A stretch of 18,553 nt of DNA, taken from NCBI GenBank assembly GCA_031549455.1, contig JAVBPT010000069.1, positions 1 through 18,553 on the forward strand, read 5' to 3'. Both the position numbers and the translations under genes were made by a program. The notes below the pieces were generated by a model. It did no database searches. It had not been told where the DNA came from and worked only from the letters and a program-made list of their open reading frames with translations. Origin of the DNA: JAVBPT01 sp031549455. GTDB lineage: Bacteria > Bacillota > Clostridia > Lachnospirales > JAKSVV01. Positions 7,127 through 14,937 of this stretch are shown in pieces (within the stretch, counting starts at the first letter, position 1; every line of letters starts with the position of its first letter).

Positions 7127-7155
7127 ATTATATTTTAAGCCTCTTTTTTTGTTAC
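7127..7155 (-). promoter_or_regulatory. weak candidate promoter of ytaF
   Basis: A perfect -10 TATAAT on the minus strand (7132 to 7127), with only a poor -35 (GTAACA, 7155 to 7150) at 17 nt. A sporulation sigma factor could be used instead, but I cannot see a convincing consensus. Confidence 0.3.
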
Positions 7156-7174
7156 AAAGATTGGTTTTCAGATA

Positions 7175-7202
7175 TTGACATATACTCAAAATGTGATATA
7201 CT
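7175..7202 (+). promoter_or_regulatory. sigma-A-type promoter with extended -10, for the SLH protein
   Basis: -35 TTGACA (7175-7180), 16-nt spacer, -10 TATACT (7197-7202) preceded by TGA, which makes an extended -10. The ribosome site GGAGG (7222-7226) and ATG (7233) follow at a normal distance. It is the best promoter in the window and suits a highly expressed envelope protein. Confidence 0.75.
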
Positions 7203-7232
7203 GTTGGTAGAAATTTACAGTGGAGGTTCGTA

Positions 7233-10200
7233 ATGAAGAAGATAGTATTGGCTTTTTTGACATTTATGTTGATTTTTGCTAATCCGACTTGGGCGTCGAC
7301 AATAGATAATTATAGTTATCTGACAAAAGAAGACCAAGTGGTTATTGACAGATTGGGTGCACTTGGAATTATGTTTGGGGATGGCGTGGGCTTTAATGAG
7401 ACGGGGATCTTAACCAGAGCACAAGCGATTACCATTATTGCAAGAATCAATAATATAACAGATATACAAGCAGAGGTGGAAAAAAACTATTCCCTATTTA
7501 ACGATGTTCCAACGGGTCAGTGGTATACGGGATATATTAATATTGCAAAACAAAAAAAGATCACCATTGGAGTGGGAGACAATCGTTTTGCACCAGATAG
7601 AGAGATTACATATCAGGAAATGCTTACTATGTTGGTTAGAACACTTGGGGCGGACAAGTATGTGGAAATGAATGGAGTATGGCCAGCCAACTATATCAGT
7701 TTCGCATTGAACGAGAGAATCATTGCCAACATTAATAAAAACTTCTCGGCTCCGATCAATCGGCTTGAAACAGCAAGGTTGGTTTCGAGCGTATTAGAAT
7801 CCTATATATGGATACCGAAAGCGGCAAGTACAAACGGATCTATTACCTATGAAAAGACAGATAAGACATTAATCGAAGAGAGACTCGACGTCAATATTTA
7901 TAAGTCAAATGATACAAGGTATGGTTATACCAATACAGAATATATTATTGAAAGCCTTTCCTACAAAGATAGAGAAATTTATATCAAGGGGCTTGGCAGA
8001 AAATATGCAGCAGATTTTGTGGACTTAACCGGTCTACTTGCGGGAATGATTGTAGATGTTTGGGCTGATTCTTATGGAGACGTCATTCGTATTTTTGAAT
8101 CAGACAGCCTAAAGCAAAATACAATTGCCTTTACATCAGTATCAGACTTTACCAACTCTTCTGGGGATATTGATCTGGTTGTGGACAACAGAACCAAAAC
8201 CTACTATGTAAGCAGTAGTACCATTATCTATGTGAATGGGACAGAGGTTCAATATAAGAGTCTCAATTATTATCTGAATACATCAGATAAAATGGACGGT
8301 AGCTCGGGAAGGGTTATCCTTGGAAAAAGCAACGAGCTCGCTTATCTATACATTGATCAGTATGACTCTGCAATTGTGGTGTCAAAAGTTTCGAATACGA
8401 AGATTACTGCAAAGTCAGACATTCGAGGTTCTAGCGATGAAGATATTGATCTGAAGAACAAAGAATATGTTATCAAAGATGAGTATGGTAGACAAATGCT
8501 CGTAGAAGACATTAATAAGAATGATACTATTCTATATTACTATTCTTCTAAGAATAAATATTACAATATACTGGTTCTGAGAGACAATGACGTTAAGGGA
8601 GCCGTCAAAGCAATCAGCAGTAATTACGTGACGATTGGGAAAACGAGATATGAACTCAATAGACTTGTAAGCAGTAGTGCCACAAGCATCCTTTCAAATA
8701 TTAAGATAGGAGATGATATCACAGCCTACTTAGACTTGTCTGGAGAAAAAGTTTTAATGATTGCAACAGATAGTCTATATTATGGAGACTTAGGGGTTGT
8801 GACGGCGGCTAGAGCTTATACAAGTGGGTATGGAGAGGTAACTGCAAGACTTGAAATCACGCAACTTGATGGTTATAAGATAAAAGATGTCGATTTGGAC
8901 ATTACAGAAACAGAATACGCGTTTGGCAAAACATTCTTTGCCACAACAGTAAACGGTCTAAACAACCAACTTTATGTTGGAACCAATCCGCTCCTCGGTA
9001 GCATGATTCGCTTTAGAACTATGAATAATAATAAGATTGAGATTATCGAGTTTGAAGATACATACGGTTTTGGGAGATACGGATCGGATGGAGAAGAAGA
9101 TATGATTAGTCTTCCAAATAATTATTATCTAGATATTGATAGCAACCGAATGACAAGATCGGGAGACACCACTTATAGAGTGGCGAGCAACACCATTGTA
9201 GCGGTAGAAAATGTGAAGGGGGCATCCTATGAAACCTCCGTTGATATCATTCGTTGGAGCGAGCTTAGAAACATGACCACAGGTATGAATGATGTGCAAG
9301 TAACCATAGCGGGGGTAGACAGCAGTACCAATAGTGTAAATTGTGTATATATCAGGGGAAATGTTACACGGAATAGAAGTAGTAACTTCGGTATCATCAA
9401 AGTGTTACAGGATGCAGGAAGCGATACCTACGAAGCAGATATCATTACATCAAGCGGGACAACAAGGAGCATGACCATAGAGGACAGCTCAATCAACCGA
9501 AATAATCTGGCTTCTTACGAAGGAGCGCTTATCTGTTATAGCGAGACGGGAACCAGGCTGGTTGATCCGGATATCTATAAACCAACATCAGCCAATATCA
9601 AGGTGGCAAAAGTGTACAATGAAACAAGTAGTACCCTTCGAATTAGTGAAAATGGGGAAACAAATAAAAACAATTATATCATCTTAGATCTTTCGGAAAA
9701 TGTGGTGTATACCACAGCCCGTTATATCACAGAGGTGGGCGGAAATGTTGCGATGGCATCAGCGAATGTAAACGGCAAAACCATTACCGCTGAATCGAAG
9801 TTAAAGGGGTCGCAATACAATGGATATAGCATAATATTGGATCCAACAAGCGGCCAAGATATACTTGAACGTTCCATTTCAAATAATGAAAAGACGGTGA
9901 CCATCAAATGGAAGGCAGGAGGAAATAGCACACCATCTGTAAATACCATTATAAATGAGATTCAAACTCTTACCTATCATGTTCTTTGTTGGGATAACAT
10001 TAACTTCTCTGGTGGAAGTGTAAACACTGCTGACATCACAAGCATCATCACACTGACGCTTAGCGGGGGTCAAGATGTATCTAGTTATACATTCTCATCA
10101 CTTGCTGAAACGAGTGATAGGCCATATCATATGTCAACAAATGAAGCATTTGAAACGAATACAGATGCAGATATCATTTACTACTATATGATTGACAGCA

Positions 10201-10253
10201 CAAATAATGGTGTGAAGGATGAAGTGGCTGTGATCGTATTCAAAAGAAGATAA
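7233..10253 (+). CDS. secreted SLH-domain surface protein
   Basis: 1006 residues. A clear signal peptide (MKKIVLAFLTFMLIFANPTW, probable cleavage after Ala21) is followed by three S-layer-homology modules: about 28-75 (DRLGALGIMFGDGVGFNETG with the downstream RAQAITIIARI), about 88-140 (FNDVPTGQWYTGYI, TYQEMLTMLVRTLG) and about 148-190 (VWPANYISFALNERII, NRLETARLVSSVL). SLH triplets hold proteins to pyruvylated secondary wall polymers, so this one should sit on the cell surface. Residues about 200-1006 are Ser-, Thr-, Asn-, Asp- and Tyr-rich beta structure without any motif I recognise, with no catalytic signature and no LPXTG anchor. It could be an S-layer protein or an adhesin. The gene has its own strong promoter, and the 110-residue orphan follows 46 nt downstream with no terminator between. 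Confidence 0.9.
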   Translation: MKKIVLAFLTFMLIFANPTWASTIDNYSYLTKEDQVVIDRLGALGIMFGDGVGFNETGILTRAQAITIIARINNITDIQAEVEKNYSLFNDVPTGQWYTGYINIAKQKKITIGVGDNRFAPDREITYQEMLTMLVRTLGADKYVEMNGVWPANYISFALNERIIANINKNFSAPINRLETARLVSSVLESYIWIPKAASTNGSITYEKTDKTLIEERLDVNIYKSNDTRYGYTNTEYIIESLSYKDREIYIKGLGRKYAADFVDLTGLLAGMIVDVWADSYGDVIRIFESDSLKQNTIAFTSVSDFTNSSGDIDLVVDNRTKTYYVSSSTIIYVNGTEVQYKSLNYYLNTSDKMDGSSGRVILGKSNELAYLYIDQYDSAIVVSKVSNTKITAKSDIRGSSDEDIDLKNKEYVIKDEYGRQMLVEDINKNDTILYYYSSKNKYYNILVLRDNDVKGAVKAISSNYVTIGKTRYELNRLVSSSATSILSNIKIGDDITAYLDLSGEKVLMIATDSLYYGDLGVVTAARAYTSGYGEVTARLEITQLDGYKIKDVDLDITETEYAFGKTFFATTVNGLNNQLYVGTNPLLGSMIRFRTMNNNKIEIIEFEDTYGFGRYGSDGEEDMISLPNNYYLDIDSNRMTRSGDTTYRVASNTIVAVENVKGASYETSVDIIRWSELRNMTTGMNDVQVTIAGVDSSTNSVNCVYIRGNVTRNRSSNFGIIKVLQDAGSDTYEADIITSSGTTRSMTIEDSSINRNNLASYEGALICYSETGTRLVDPDIYKPTSANIKVAKVYNETSSTLRISENGETNKNNYIILDLSENVVYTTARYITEVGGNVAMASANVNGKTITAESKLKGSQYNGYSIILDPTSGQDILERSISNNEKTVTIKWKAGGNSTPSVNTIINEIQTLTYHVLCWDNINFSGGSVNTADITSIITLTLSGGQDVSSYTFSSLAETSDRPYHMSTNEAFETNTDADIIYYYMIDSTNNGVKDEVAVIVFKRR

Positions 10254-10299
10254 AAAAGGAAAATAGTTTATTTGCCACGATTATTAAAGGAGGTGCGCG

Positions 10300-10632
10300 A
10301 TGGGATTTTATGCAGATGCGGAAAGACATAAGTGGAGGTATGCGAATGATCCTGTGTATAGGAATGCTTGTGATACGAGACATGCAACACGCAGGTTGAC
10401 GAGTGGCTTTGCAGAAGCAGAACGGGAGAAGATGAGTGGGTTGGCAGACCCGTGCATTCCGTTTTTAAGAGAGCAGGGGTATGATCCGCTAAGGTTAATG
10501 CCGTGGGCAGCTGTAAGGCTTTCAAGTGATTCAATAGAGAAGGTCCCTGAGTTTGATGCAGAGGATGACGACACCGAAAAAACCGAAACGGGGAGCCAAG
10601 GCGAACCTGTGGGTATACATTATTCTTTATAG
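10300..10632 (+). CDS. hypothetical 110-residue protein
   Basis: I do not recognise the family. The ATG at 10300 follows a near-perfect AAAGGAGGTG site (GGAGG at 10289-10293, 6 nt spacing). The gene lies between the SLH gene and a terminator on the same strand, so it is probably translated from the SLH transcript. The N-terminal half is basic and aromatic (MGFYADAERHKWRYANDPVY, residues 1-20, then DTRHATRRL); a middle part has two Cys (24 and 52) and Pro-rich turns (LADPCIPFLREQGYDPLRLM); the C-terminus is acidic and disordered-looking (FDAEDDDTEKTETG). There is no signal peptide or membrane segment. Base composition looks more GC-rich than its neighbours, which leaves long antisense frames open and could hint at a different origin. 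Confidence 0.65.
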   Translation: MGFYADAERHKWRYANDPVYRNACDTRHATRRLTSGFAEAEREKMSGLADPCIPFLREQGYDPLRLMPWAAVRLSSDSIEKVPEFDAEDDDTEKTETGSQGEPVGIHYSL

Positions 10633-10648
10633 TTGAATGAATAAAGCG

Positions 10649-10685
10649 AAGAGCATGGACTGAGAGGTTCATGTTCTTTTGTTTT
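10649..10685 (+). terminator. Rho-independent terminator of the SLH/orphan transcript
   Basis: A 12-bp stem with two G-U pairs: AAGAGCATGGAC (10649-10660), loop TGAGAG, GTTCATGTTCTT (10667-10678), followed by a broken T-run to 10685. It starts 16 nt after the orphan gene. Confidence 0.75.
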
Positions 10686-10723
10686 CACTGGATTTTTGCA
10701 GGAATAAATATTCAAGAAAGTTA

Positions 10724-10751
10724 TTGTTTTTATAAAAAATAACTGTATACT
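10724..10751 (+). promoter_or_regulatory. candidate promoter of the trmK operon
   Basis: TTGTTT (10724-10729), 16-nt spacer, TATACT (10746-10751), located between the terminator and the trmK ribosome site GGAG (10764-10767). The -10 is good and the -35 is weak. Confidence 0.5.
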
Positions 10752-10775
10752 AATTAATGTAGCGGAGTTTTATCA

Positions 10776-11465
10776 ATGAAGATAACAAAGAGATTGAAGA
10801 AAATATGCGACAAAATACCACGAAATAAGACTGTGTGTGATGTAGGGACAGACCACGGTCTAATACCGTTTTATTTAATTCAAAATCAGATTTGCAAAAA
10901 GGTAATCGCATTAGACGTAAGGGAAGGGATTTGTAATAGGCTGACTGAAAAGATAAAAAGAGAAGGGCTCACAGAACAAATTGAGGTATTTTGTAGCGAT
11001 GGGTTTAGCAAGATAAGGGATTGCTTAAAAACGATCGATGTGATTGTCATTTCTGGCCTAGGCGGACTTTTGATGATAGACATTCTGAAAAGAGAAGAAA
11101 AGAGAATTAAAAATCAGTTGCTTATATTGCAACCTCAAAATAACATTCCTGCCGTAAGACGATACTTAAATGAGAACAGATTTAGGATTGTAGAAGAGGA
11201 TACGATAGAAGATGGAGAACGGAAATTTTATCATATCATGATTGCAAAGTCTGGTTTGACTGAAAAATATACAGATCTTGAAATCGAGTTTGGCAAGAGG
11301 AGCAGGAGACAACAAGAAAATATAAAAGACTTTAAAAAGTACTTACATAATCGGGTTAAAAAATTGAAACAAATCAGGAAGAATTTAGACTCAAAAAATA
11401 TAGAAAAGACAAGGGAAATTCAGAAAAAGATAGAAGAATATCAGACTTACATTGGAAAGGTGTAG
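10776..11465 (+). CDS. trmK: tRNA (adenine(22)-N(1))-methyltransferase TrmK
   Basis: 229 residues, close to the family's usual length. It transfers a methyl group from S-adenosylmethionine to N1 of adenine 22 in bacterial tRNAs. The class I methyltransferase fold is visible: motif I VCDVGTDHGLIPFYLI (about 20-35), the acidic end of strand 2 (VIALDVREG), and the family motif VISGLGGLLMIDIL (about 91-104, SGLGG where B. subtilis has a GMGG-like loop), followed by LILQPQNNIPAVRRYL. The C-terminal about 75 residues are a charged coiled coil, as in known TrmK structures. The GGAG site precedes the ATG. It is first in the operon and ends 1 nt before the Nif3-like gene, the same pair as in B. subtilis (yqfN-yqfO). 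The rpoD/sigA gene that often precedes the pair is not here. Confidence 0.95.
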   Translation: MKITKRLKKICDKIPRNKTVCDVGTDHGLIPFYLIQNQICKKVIALDVREGICNRLTEKIKREGLTEQIEVFCSDGFSKIRDCLKTIDVIVISGLGGLLMIDILKREEKRIKNQLLILQPQNNIPAVRRYLNENRFRIVEEDTIEDGERKFYHIMIAKSGLTEKYTDLEIEFGKRSRRQQENIKDFKKYLHNRVKKLKQIRKNLDSKNIEKTREIQKKIEEYQTYIGKV

Positions 11466-11466
11466 T

Positions 11467-12243
11467 ATGGCACGATGTAAAGAATGGATAGGCGTCCTTA
11501 ATCAAAAATATCCGGAAAGTCTGGCAGAAGATTGGGATAATATTGGACTGGTGATAGGGACGGTCGAACAAGAGGTTAAAAAAATTTTGATCTGTCTTGA
11601 CGTTACGCTTGAAACAATAGAAGAGGCGATCTTAGAGGGTGTAGATTTGATCATTTCTCATCATCCTTTGTTTATAGAACCCATTAAAAAAATAGGGCAA
11701 GACGATATATTGGGTATAAAAATCGAAAGGCTGATTCAACACAGGATTGCGCTCTATGTAATGCATACCAATGTAGACATTGCAAAGGAAGGACTAAATG
11801 ACTATCTGGCAAAGATACTCGGATTCAAAAAATCGGTTCCTTTAGATAGCAAGTACCCATTAAGGTTATGTAGTTATGCAAAGGAAATGTCTACGGACTT
11901 ATTTCTATATAACCTAATGGAGAAACTAAATCTGAAAAGTATAACAGTCGTAAATAAAAAAGAAAAGATCAAAAAGATTGCTCTTTGTACCGGAAGTGGA
12001 AAAAGTTTTTTAGAAGACATATTAAAGACGGATGTGGATGCCTATATTACAGGAGATATCACTTATCACGCGGCGTTAGATGGTATAGAGAATGGTATGA
12101 TGTTAATCGATGCGGGGCATTATAATACAGAAATCATTTTCATAGATTTGTTATATGACTTTTTGAAAAAAACAGCTCAAAAGTTAGATGCGGAAATTGT
12201 AAAAGCTCAAAGAAATGGTCCTATTTTCAAAAATTTTGTTTAA
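11467..12243 (+). CDS. Nif3-like dinuclear metal-centre hexameric protein
   Basis: 258 residues from the ATG at 11467, which has AAAGGTG (11456-11462) 4 nt before it and leaves 1 nt after trmK; the upstream in-frame TTG would overlap trmK. The metal-binding pattern of the Nif3/YqfO family is present: LAEDWDNIGLVIG near the N-terminus, LIISHHPLFIEPIKKI (paired His), YVMHTNVDIA, ITGDITYHAALDG and DAGHYNTE near the C-terminus. Family members form hexameric rings with two metal ions per subunit; the substrate is not settled. This is the short form, without the inserted domain that makes B. subtilis YqfO about 370 residues. The persistent pairing with trmK suggests a linked RNA- or nucleotide-related role. 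Confidence 0.95.
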   Translation: MARCKEWIGVLNQKYPESLAEDWDNIGLVIGTVEQEVKKILICLDVTLETIEEAILEGVDLIISHHPLFIEPIKKIGQDDILGIKIERLIQHRIALYVMHTNVDIAKEGLNDYLAKILGFKKSVPLDSKYPLRLCSYAKEMSTDLFLYNLMEKLNLKSITVVNKKEKIKKIALCTGSGKSFLEDILKTDVDAYITGDITYHAALDGIENGMMLIDAGHYNTEIIFIDLLYDFLKKTAQKLDAEIVKAQRNGPIFKNFV

Positions 12244-12258
12244 AGTGAGGAGTTTGAT

Positions 12259-13917
12259 ATGGATTTAATGGCAACGGTTACGTTTTTAGATGGTTCAAAA
12301 AAGAAGTATAAAAAAGGAACCAGCTTTTTGGAAATTAGTAAAGAAATTGAAAACCCGAACGAGCTTCCTTTTGTGGGTCTTAAAGTGAATAAGAGGATGT
12401 GCGAACTTTTTGAAATTCTAACAGAAGACTGTACGGTTGAGTTTTTTGATATTTCAGATCCATCAGGAAACCGTTATTATGTGAGGGGACTTAAAATACT
12501 TCTTTTCAGAGCGCTTAGAGATTTATATGGAGAATGTAAGCTCTACATCAAGCATGCGGTTAATAAGGGAATTTACTGCGAGGTGGAGAATCTAAAGATA
12601 ACCAAAAGCGAGCTTGAGAAGATCGAGAAGAAAATGAGACAAATTGTTGAAAAAAATGAACTAATTGAAAAAATCACAATGAAAAAAGAAGACGCCATGA
12701 AAATATTTCAAATGAGTGGACTCACGAAGAAAGTAAAGCTATTTAGGTATAAAACGACCTCGACTGTAAATGTATATAAATTGGGATGGGTTTATGATTA
12801 CTTTTTTGGCTTTATGGTTCCAAGTACGGGTTTTTTAACAAAATTTAGCCTCACTAAGGCAGAAAAAGGATTTATCCTAAAATTTCCAACATCCTATATG
12901 CCACATACTTTGCCAGACGATGTGAACCAGGAAAAACTATTCGATACTTTTAACGAATCCAAAGAATGGGCAGATGTATTAGGCATTAGTACAGTAGGCG
13001 ATTTAAATGAGTTGATCTCAAAAGGGAAGGCAAATGAGATCATCTATGTGGCGGAGGCTTTACAAGAAAAAAAGATTGGAATCATTGCTGATGATATTGT
13101 GAGCACAGGCAAAATAGGCATGGTACTCATAGCAGGACCTTCTTCATCGGGTAAGACAACATTTGCAAATCGATTGGCCATACAACTCAGAGCAAATTGT
13201 AAGCAACCATTTATTATATCGTTGGACAATTACTATCTCGAAAAGGACCACCCAAGCTATCCAAGAGATGAGTTTGGAAATCTAGATTTTGAGGCATTAG
13301 AAGCACTGGACATTGAGTTGTTTAATCAAAACATGAAGGACTTAATGGCCGGCAAGGAGGTAACGCTTCCGACTTTTGATTTTAATATTGGAAAGAGAAT
13401 ATTTGAGAAGAAACCAACCCAATTAGCATTCAATTCGATTATTATTATTGAGGGAATTCATGGACTGAATGAGAAGCTTTCCAAGAAGATTGCGCGTGAT
13501 AAAAAGTATAAAATTTATGTGAGCGCGCTCACACCTCTAAACTTAGACGAACACAATCGAATTTCCACTTCAGACAACAGGCTCCTTAGAAGAATTGTGA
13601 GAGACAATCAATTTAGGTCTTATAGTGCAGAAAGAACACTGGCTGTTTGGGAAAGTGTGCGCCGCGGTGAAGAGAAGAACATCTTCCCATATCAAGAAGA
13701 AGCAGATGTTGTATTTAACACAGCACTTGTATATGAGCTTCCTATTTTGAAACATTTTGTGGAGCCACTTCTTTATGGCGTGGATGAGCACTCGGTATAT
13801 TTTGCGGAGGCCAAAAGATTGATTAAATTTATGAGTTATATTTTGGGAATTGATACATATCAGGTTCCAAAGAATTCACTGATTAGAGAGTTCATTGGAG
13901 GAAGTTTTTTCTATTAA
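12259..13917 (+). CDS. nucleoside (uridine) kinase with ThrRS-like N-terminal region
   Basis: 552 residues; GTGAGGAG site before the ATG, 15 nt after the Nif3-like gene. Residues 4-65 form a TGS domain (VTFLDGSKKKYKKGTSFLEI). Residues about 70-250 resemble the second additional (editing-like) domain of threonyl-tRNA synthetase, but the HxxxH of that domain is absent: the matching helix reads YYVRGLKILLFRALRDLYG. The C-terminal 270 residues are a phosphoribulokinase/uridine-kinase P-loop domain: Walker A GPSSSGKTT (293-301), SLDNYYLEKD with the likely catalytic Asp, LPTFDFNIGKR, IIIIEGIHGLNE (Walker B) and the lid RRIVRDNQFR. It probably phosphorylates uridine or cytidine with ATP or GTP in pyrimidine salvage. 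The TGS plus kinase arrangement is known in clostridia and Thermotoga under the name nucleoside kinase. The purpose of the synthetase-like half is unknown. Confidence 0.9.
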   Translation: MDLMATVTFLDGSKKKYKKGTSFLEISKEIENPNELPFVGLKVNKRMCELFEILTEDCTVEFFDISDPSGNRYYVRGLKILLFRALRDLYGECKLYIKHAVNKGIYCEVENLKITKSELEKIEKKMRQIVEKNELIEKITMKKEDAMKIFQMSGLTKKVKLFRYKTTSTVNVYKLGWVYDYFFGFMVPSTGFLTKFSLTKAEKGFILKFPTSYMPHTLPDDVNQEKLFDTFNESKEWADVLGISTVGDLNELISKGKANEIIYVAEALQEKKIGIIADDIVSTGKIGMVLIAGPSSSGKTTFANRLAIQLRANCKQPFIISLDNYYLEKDHPSYPRDEFGNLDFEALEALDIELFNQNMKDLMAGKEVTLPTFDFNIGKRIFEKKPTQLAFNSIIIIEGIHGLNEKLSKKIARDKKYKIYVSALTPLNLDEHNRISTSDNRLLRRIVRDNQFRSYSAERTLAVWESVRRGEEKNIFPYQEEADVVFNTALVYELPILKHFVEPLLYGVDEHSVYFAEAKRLIKFMSYILGIDTYQVPKNSLIREFIGGSFFY

Positions 13918-13940
13918 TTATTTAGAATATTATAGTTTGT

Positions 13941-13945
13941 GGAGG
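13941..13945 (+). promoter_or_regulatory. ribosome binding site deciding the phosphofructokinase start
   Basis: GGAGG, 5 nt before the ATG at 13951. The in-frame GTG at 13939 overlaps the upstream edge of this site, so it cannot be the start. Confidence 0.7.
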
Positions 13946-13950
13946 TCAAA

Positions 13951-14922
13951 ATGGGAATAAGAACGATTGGATTGCTTACGAGCGGCGGAGATGCTCCAGG
14001 TATGAATGCCTGTATCAGAGCAATTGTAAGAAGTGCACTTGTTAAAGGGTTAAAAATAAAAGCAATAAGAAGGGGTTATCAAGGGCTTCTTAATGGAGAC
14101 ATTGTGGATGTAGAAAACAGAAAATTTGTGGCAGAAATTATTCATGAAGGGGGCACGATTTTACATACGGCAAGAAGCAAGGAGTTTACAACTCAGGAAG
14201 GACTAATGAAAGCTGCTGCTATGTGCAGAGGCCATGAAATCGATTGCCTTATTTCCATTGGTGGGGATGGTACCTATCGTGGCGCTTATGACCTTTCAAA
14301 CTATGGAATAAAAGTATTATGTATTCCGGCGACGATTGACCTAGATGTAGCCTCTAGTGATTACACAATTGGATTTGATACGGCACTTACAACTATTACA
14401 GATGCGGTTGGAAAACTACGGGACACTTCTTCCTCACATGAAAGATGTAGTATTATAGAGGTAATGGGAAGACGTTCCGGTTTTTTGGCTTTATGGTGTG
14501 GTATGGCAGGTGGGGCAGATATTGTCATTATTCCAGAAAAGGGTGAGGAATATAATTCGGATTTATTGGCACAAAGAGTTTTGAATAATAAAATGATTGG
14601 AAAGACGCATACTATTATGGTTATCTCAGAAGGAATGGGAGATAATATTGAATTAGCAAGACAGATTGAAGAAAAGTCGGGAATTGAGACCAGGACAACC
14701 ATCTTAGGACATATTCAAAGGGGAGGTCATCCGACCGCATATGATCGTGTACAAGCCTCAATGATGGGCGGAATTGCAATAGAAATTGCAATGGAAGAGC
14801 GATTTAATAGGGCGCTTTGCTTTAAAGATGGAAAATACATTGATATTGACCTCGGTGAAGCAATATCAATGAAAAAAGAGATTAACAACACAATGTGGGA
14901 TATATTACACTTAACAGTATAA
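13951..14922 (+). CDS. pfkA: 6-phosphofructokinase, variant active site
   Basis: 323 residues from the ATG at 13951. It phosphorylates fructose 6-phosphate to fructose 1,6-bisphosphate, the committed step of glycolysis. Family motifs are in order: LLTSGGDAPGMNACIRAIVR (9-28), ILHTARSKEF, SIGGDGTYRGA, HERCSIIEVMGRRSGF, IPEKGEEY and LGHIQRGGHPTAYDR. Gly in GGDG, equivalent to E. coli Gly104, argues for ATP rather than pyrophosphate as donor. The catalytic loop is unusual: it reads PATIDLD (14326-14346) instead of PGTIDND, so the E. coli Gly124 place is Ala127 and Asn128 is Leu131, while both catalytic Asp residues (130 and 132) are kept. The gene sits in a mixed operon, not beside pyruvate kinase, so it may be a second phosphofructokinase. 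The family is certain; donor and regulation are open. Confidence 0.93.
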   Translation: MGIRTIGLLTSGGDAPGMNACIRAIVRSALVKGLKIKAIRRGYQGLLNGDIVDVENRKFVAEIIHEGGTILHTARSKEFTTQEGLMKAAAMCRGHEIDCLISIGGDGTYRGAYDLSNYGIKVLCIPATIDLDVASSDYTIGFDTALTTITDAVGKLRDTSSSHERCSIIEVMGRRSGFLALWCGMAGGADIVIIPEKGEEYNSDLLAQRVLNNKMIGKTHTIMVISEGMGDNIELARQIEEKSGIETRTTILGHIQRGGHPTAYDRVQASMMGGIAIEIAMEERFNRALCFKDGKYIDIDLGEAISMKKEINNTMWDILHLTV

Positions 14923-14937
14923 TGGATAGGAGAATGA

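Noticed and set aside
6561..7178. 205-codon plus-strand reading frame opposite ytaF
   Set aside because: It is a mirror of a hydrophobic membrane-protein gene; it has no ribosome site and a low-complexity, Arg- and Lys-rich product, whereas ytaF matches a known family with AAGGAG.
10268..10672. 134-codon minus-strand frame over the orphan gene and its terminator
   Set aside because: It runs through the terminator hairpin and its product is His-, Ser- and Pro-rich without a plausible start; the plus-strand frame has a near-perfect ribosome site.
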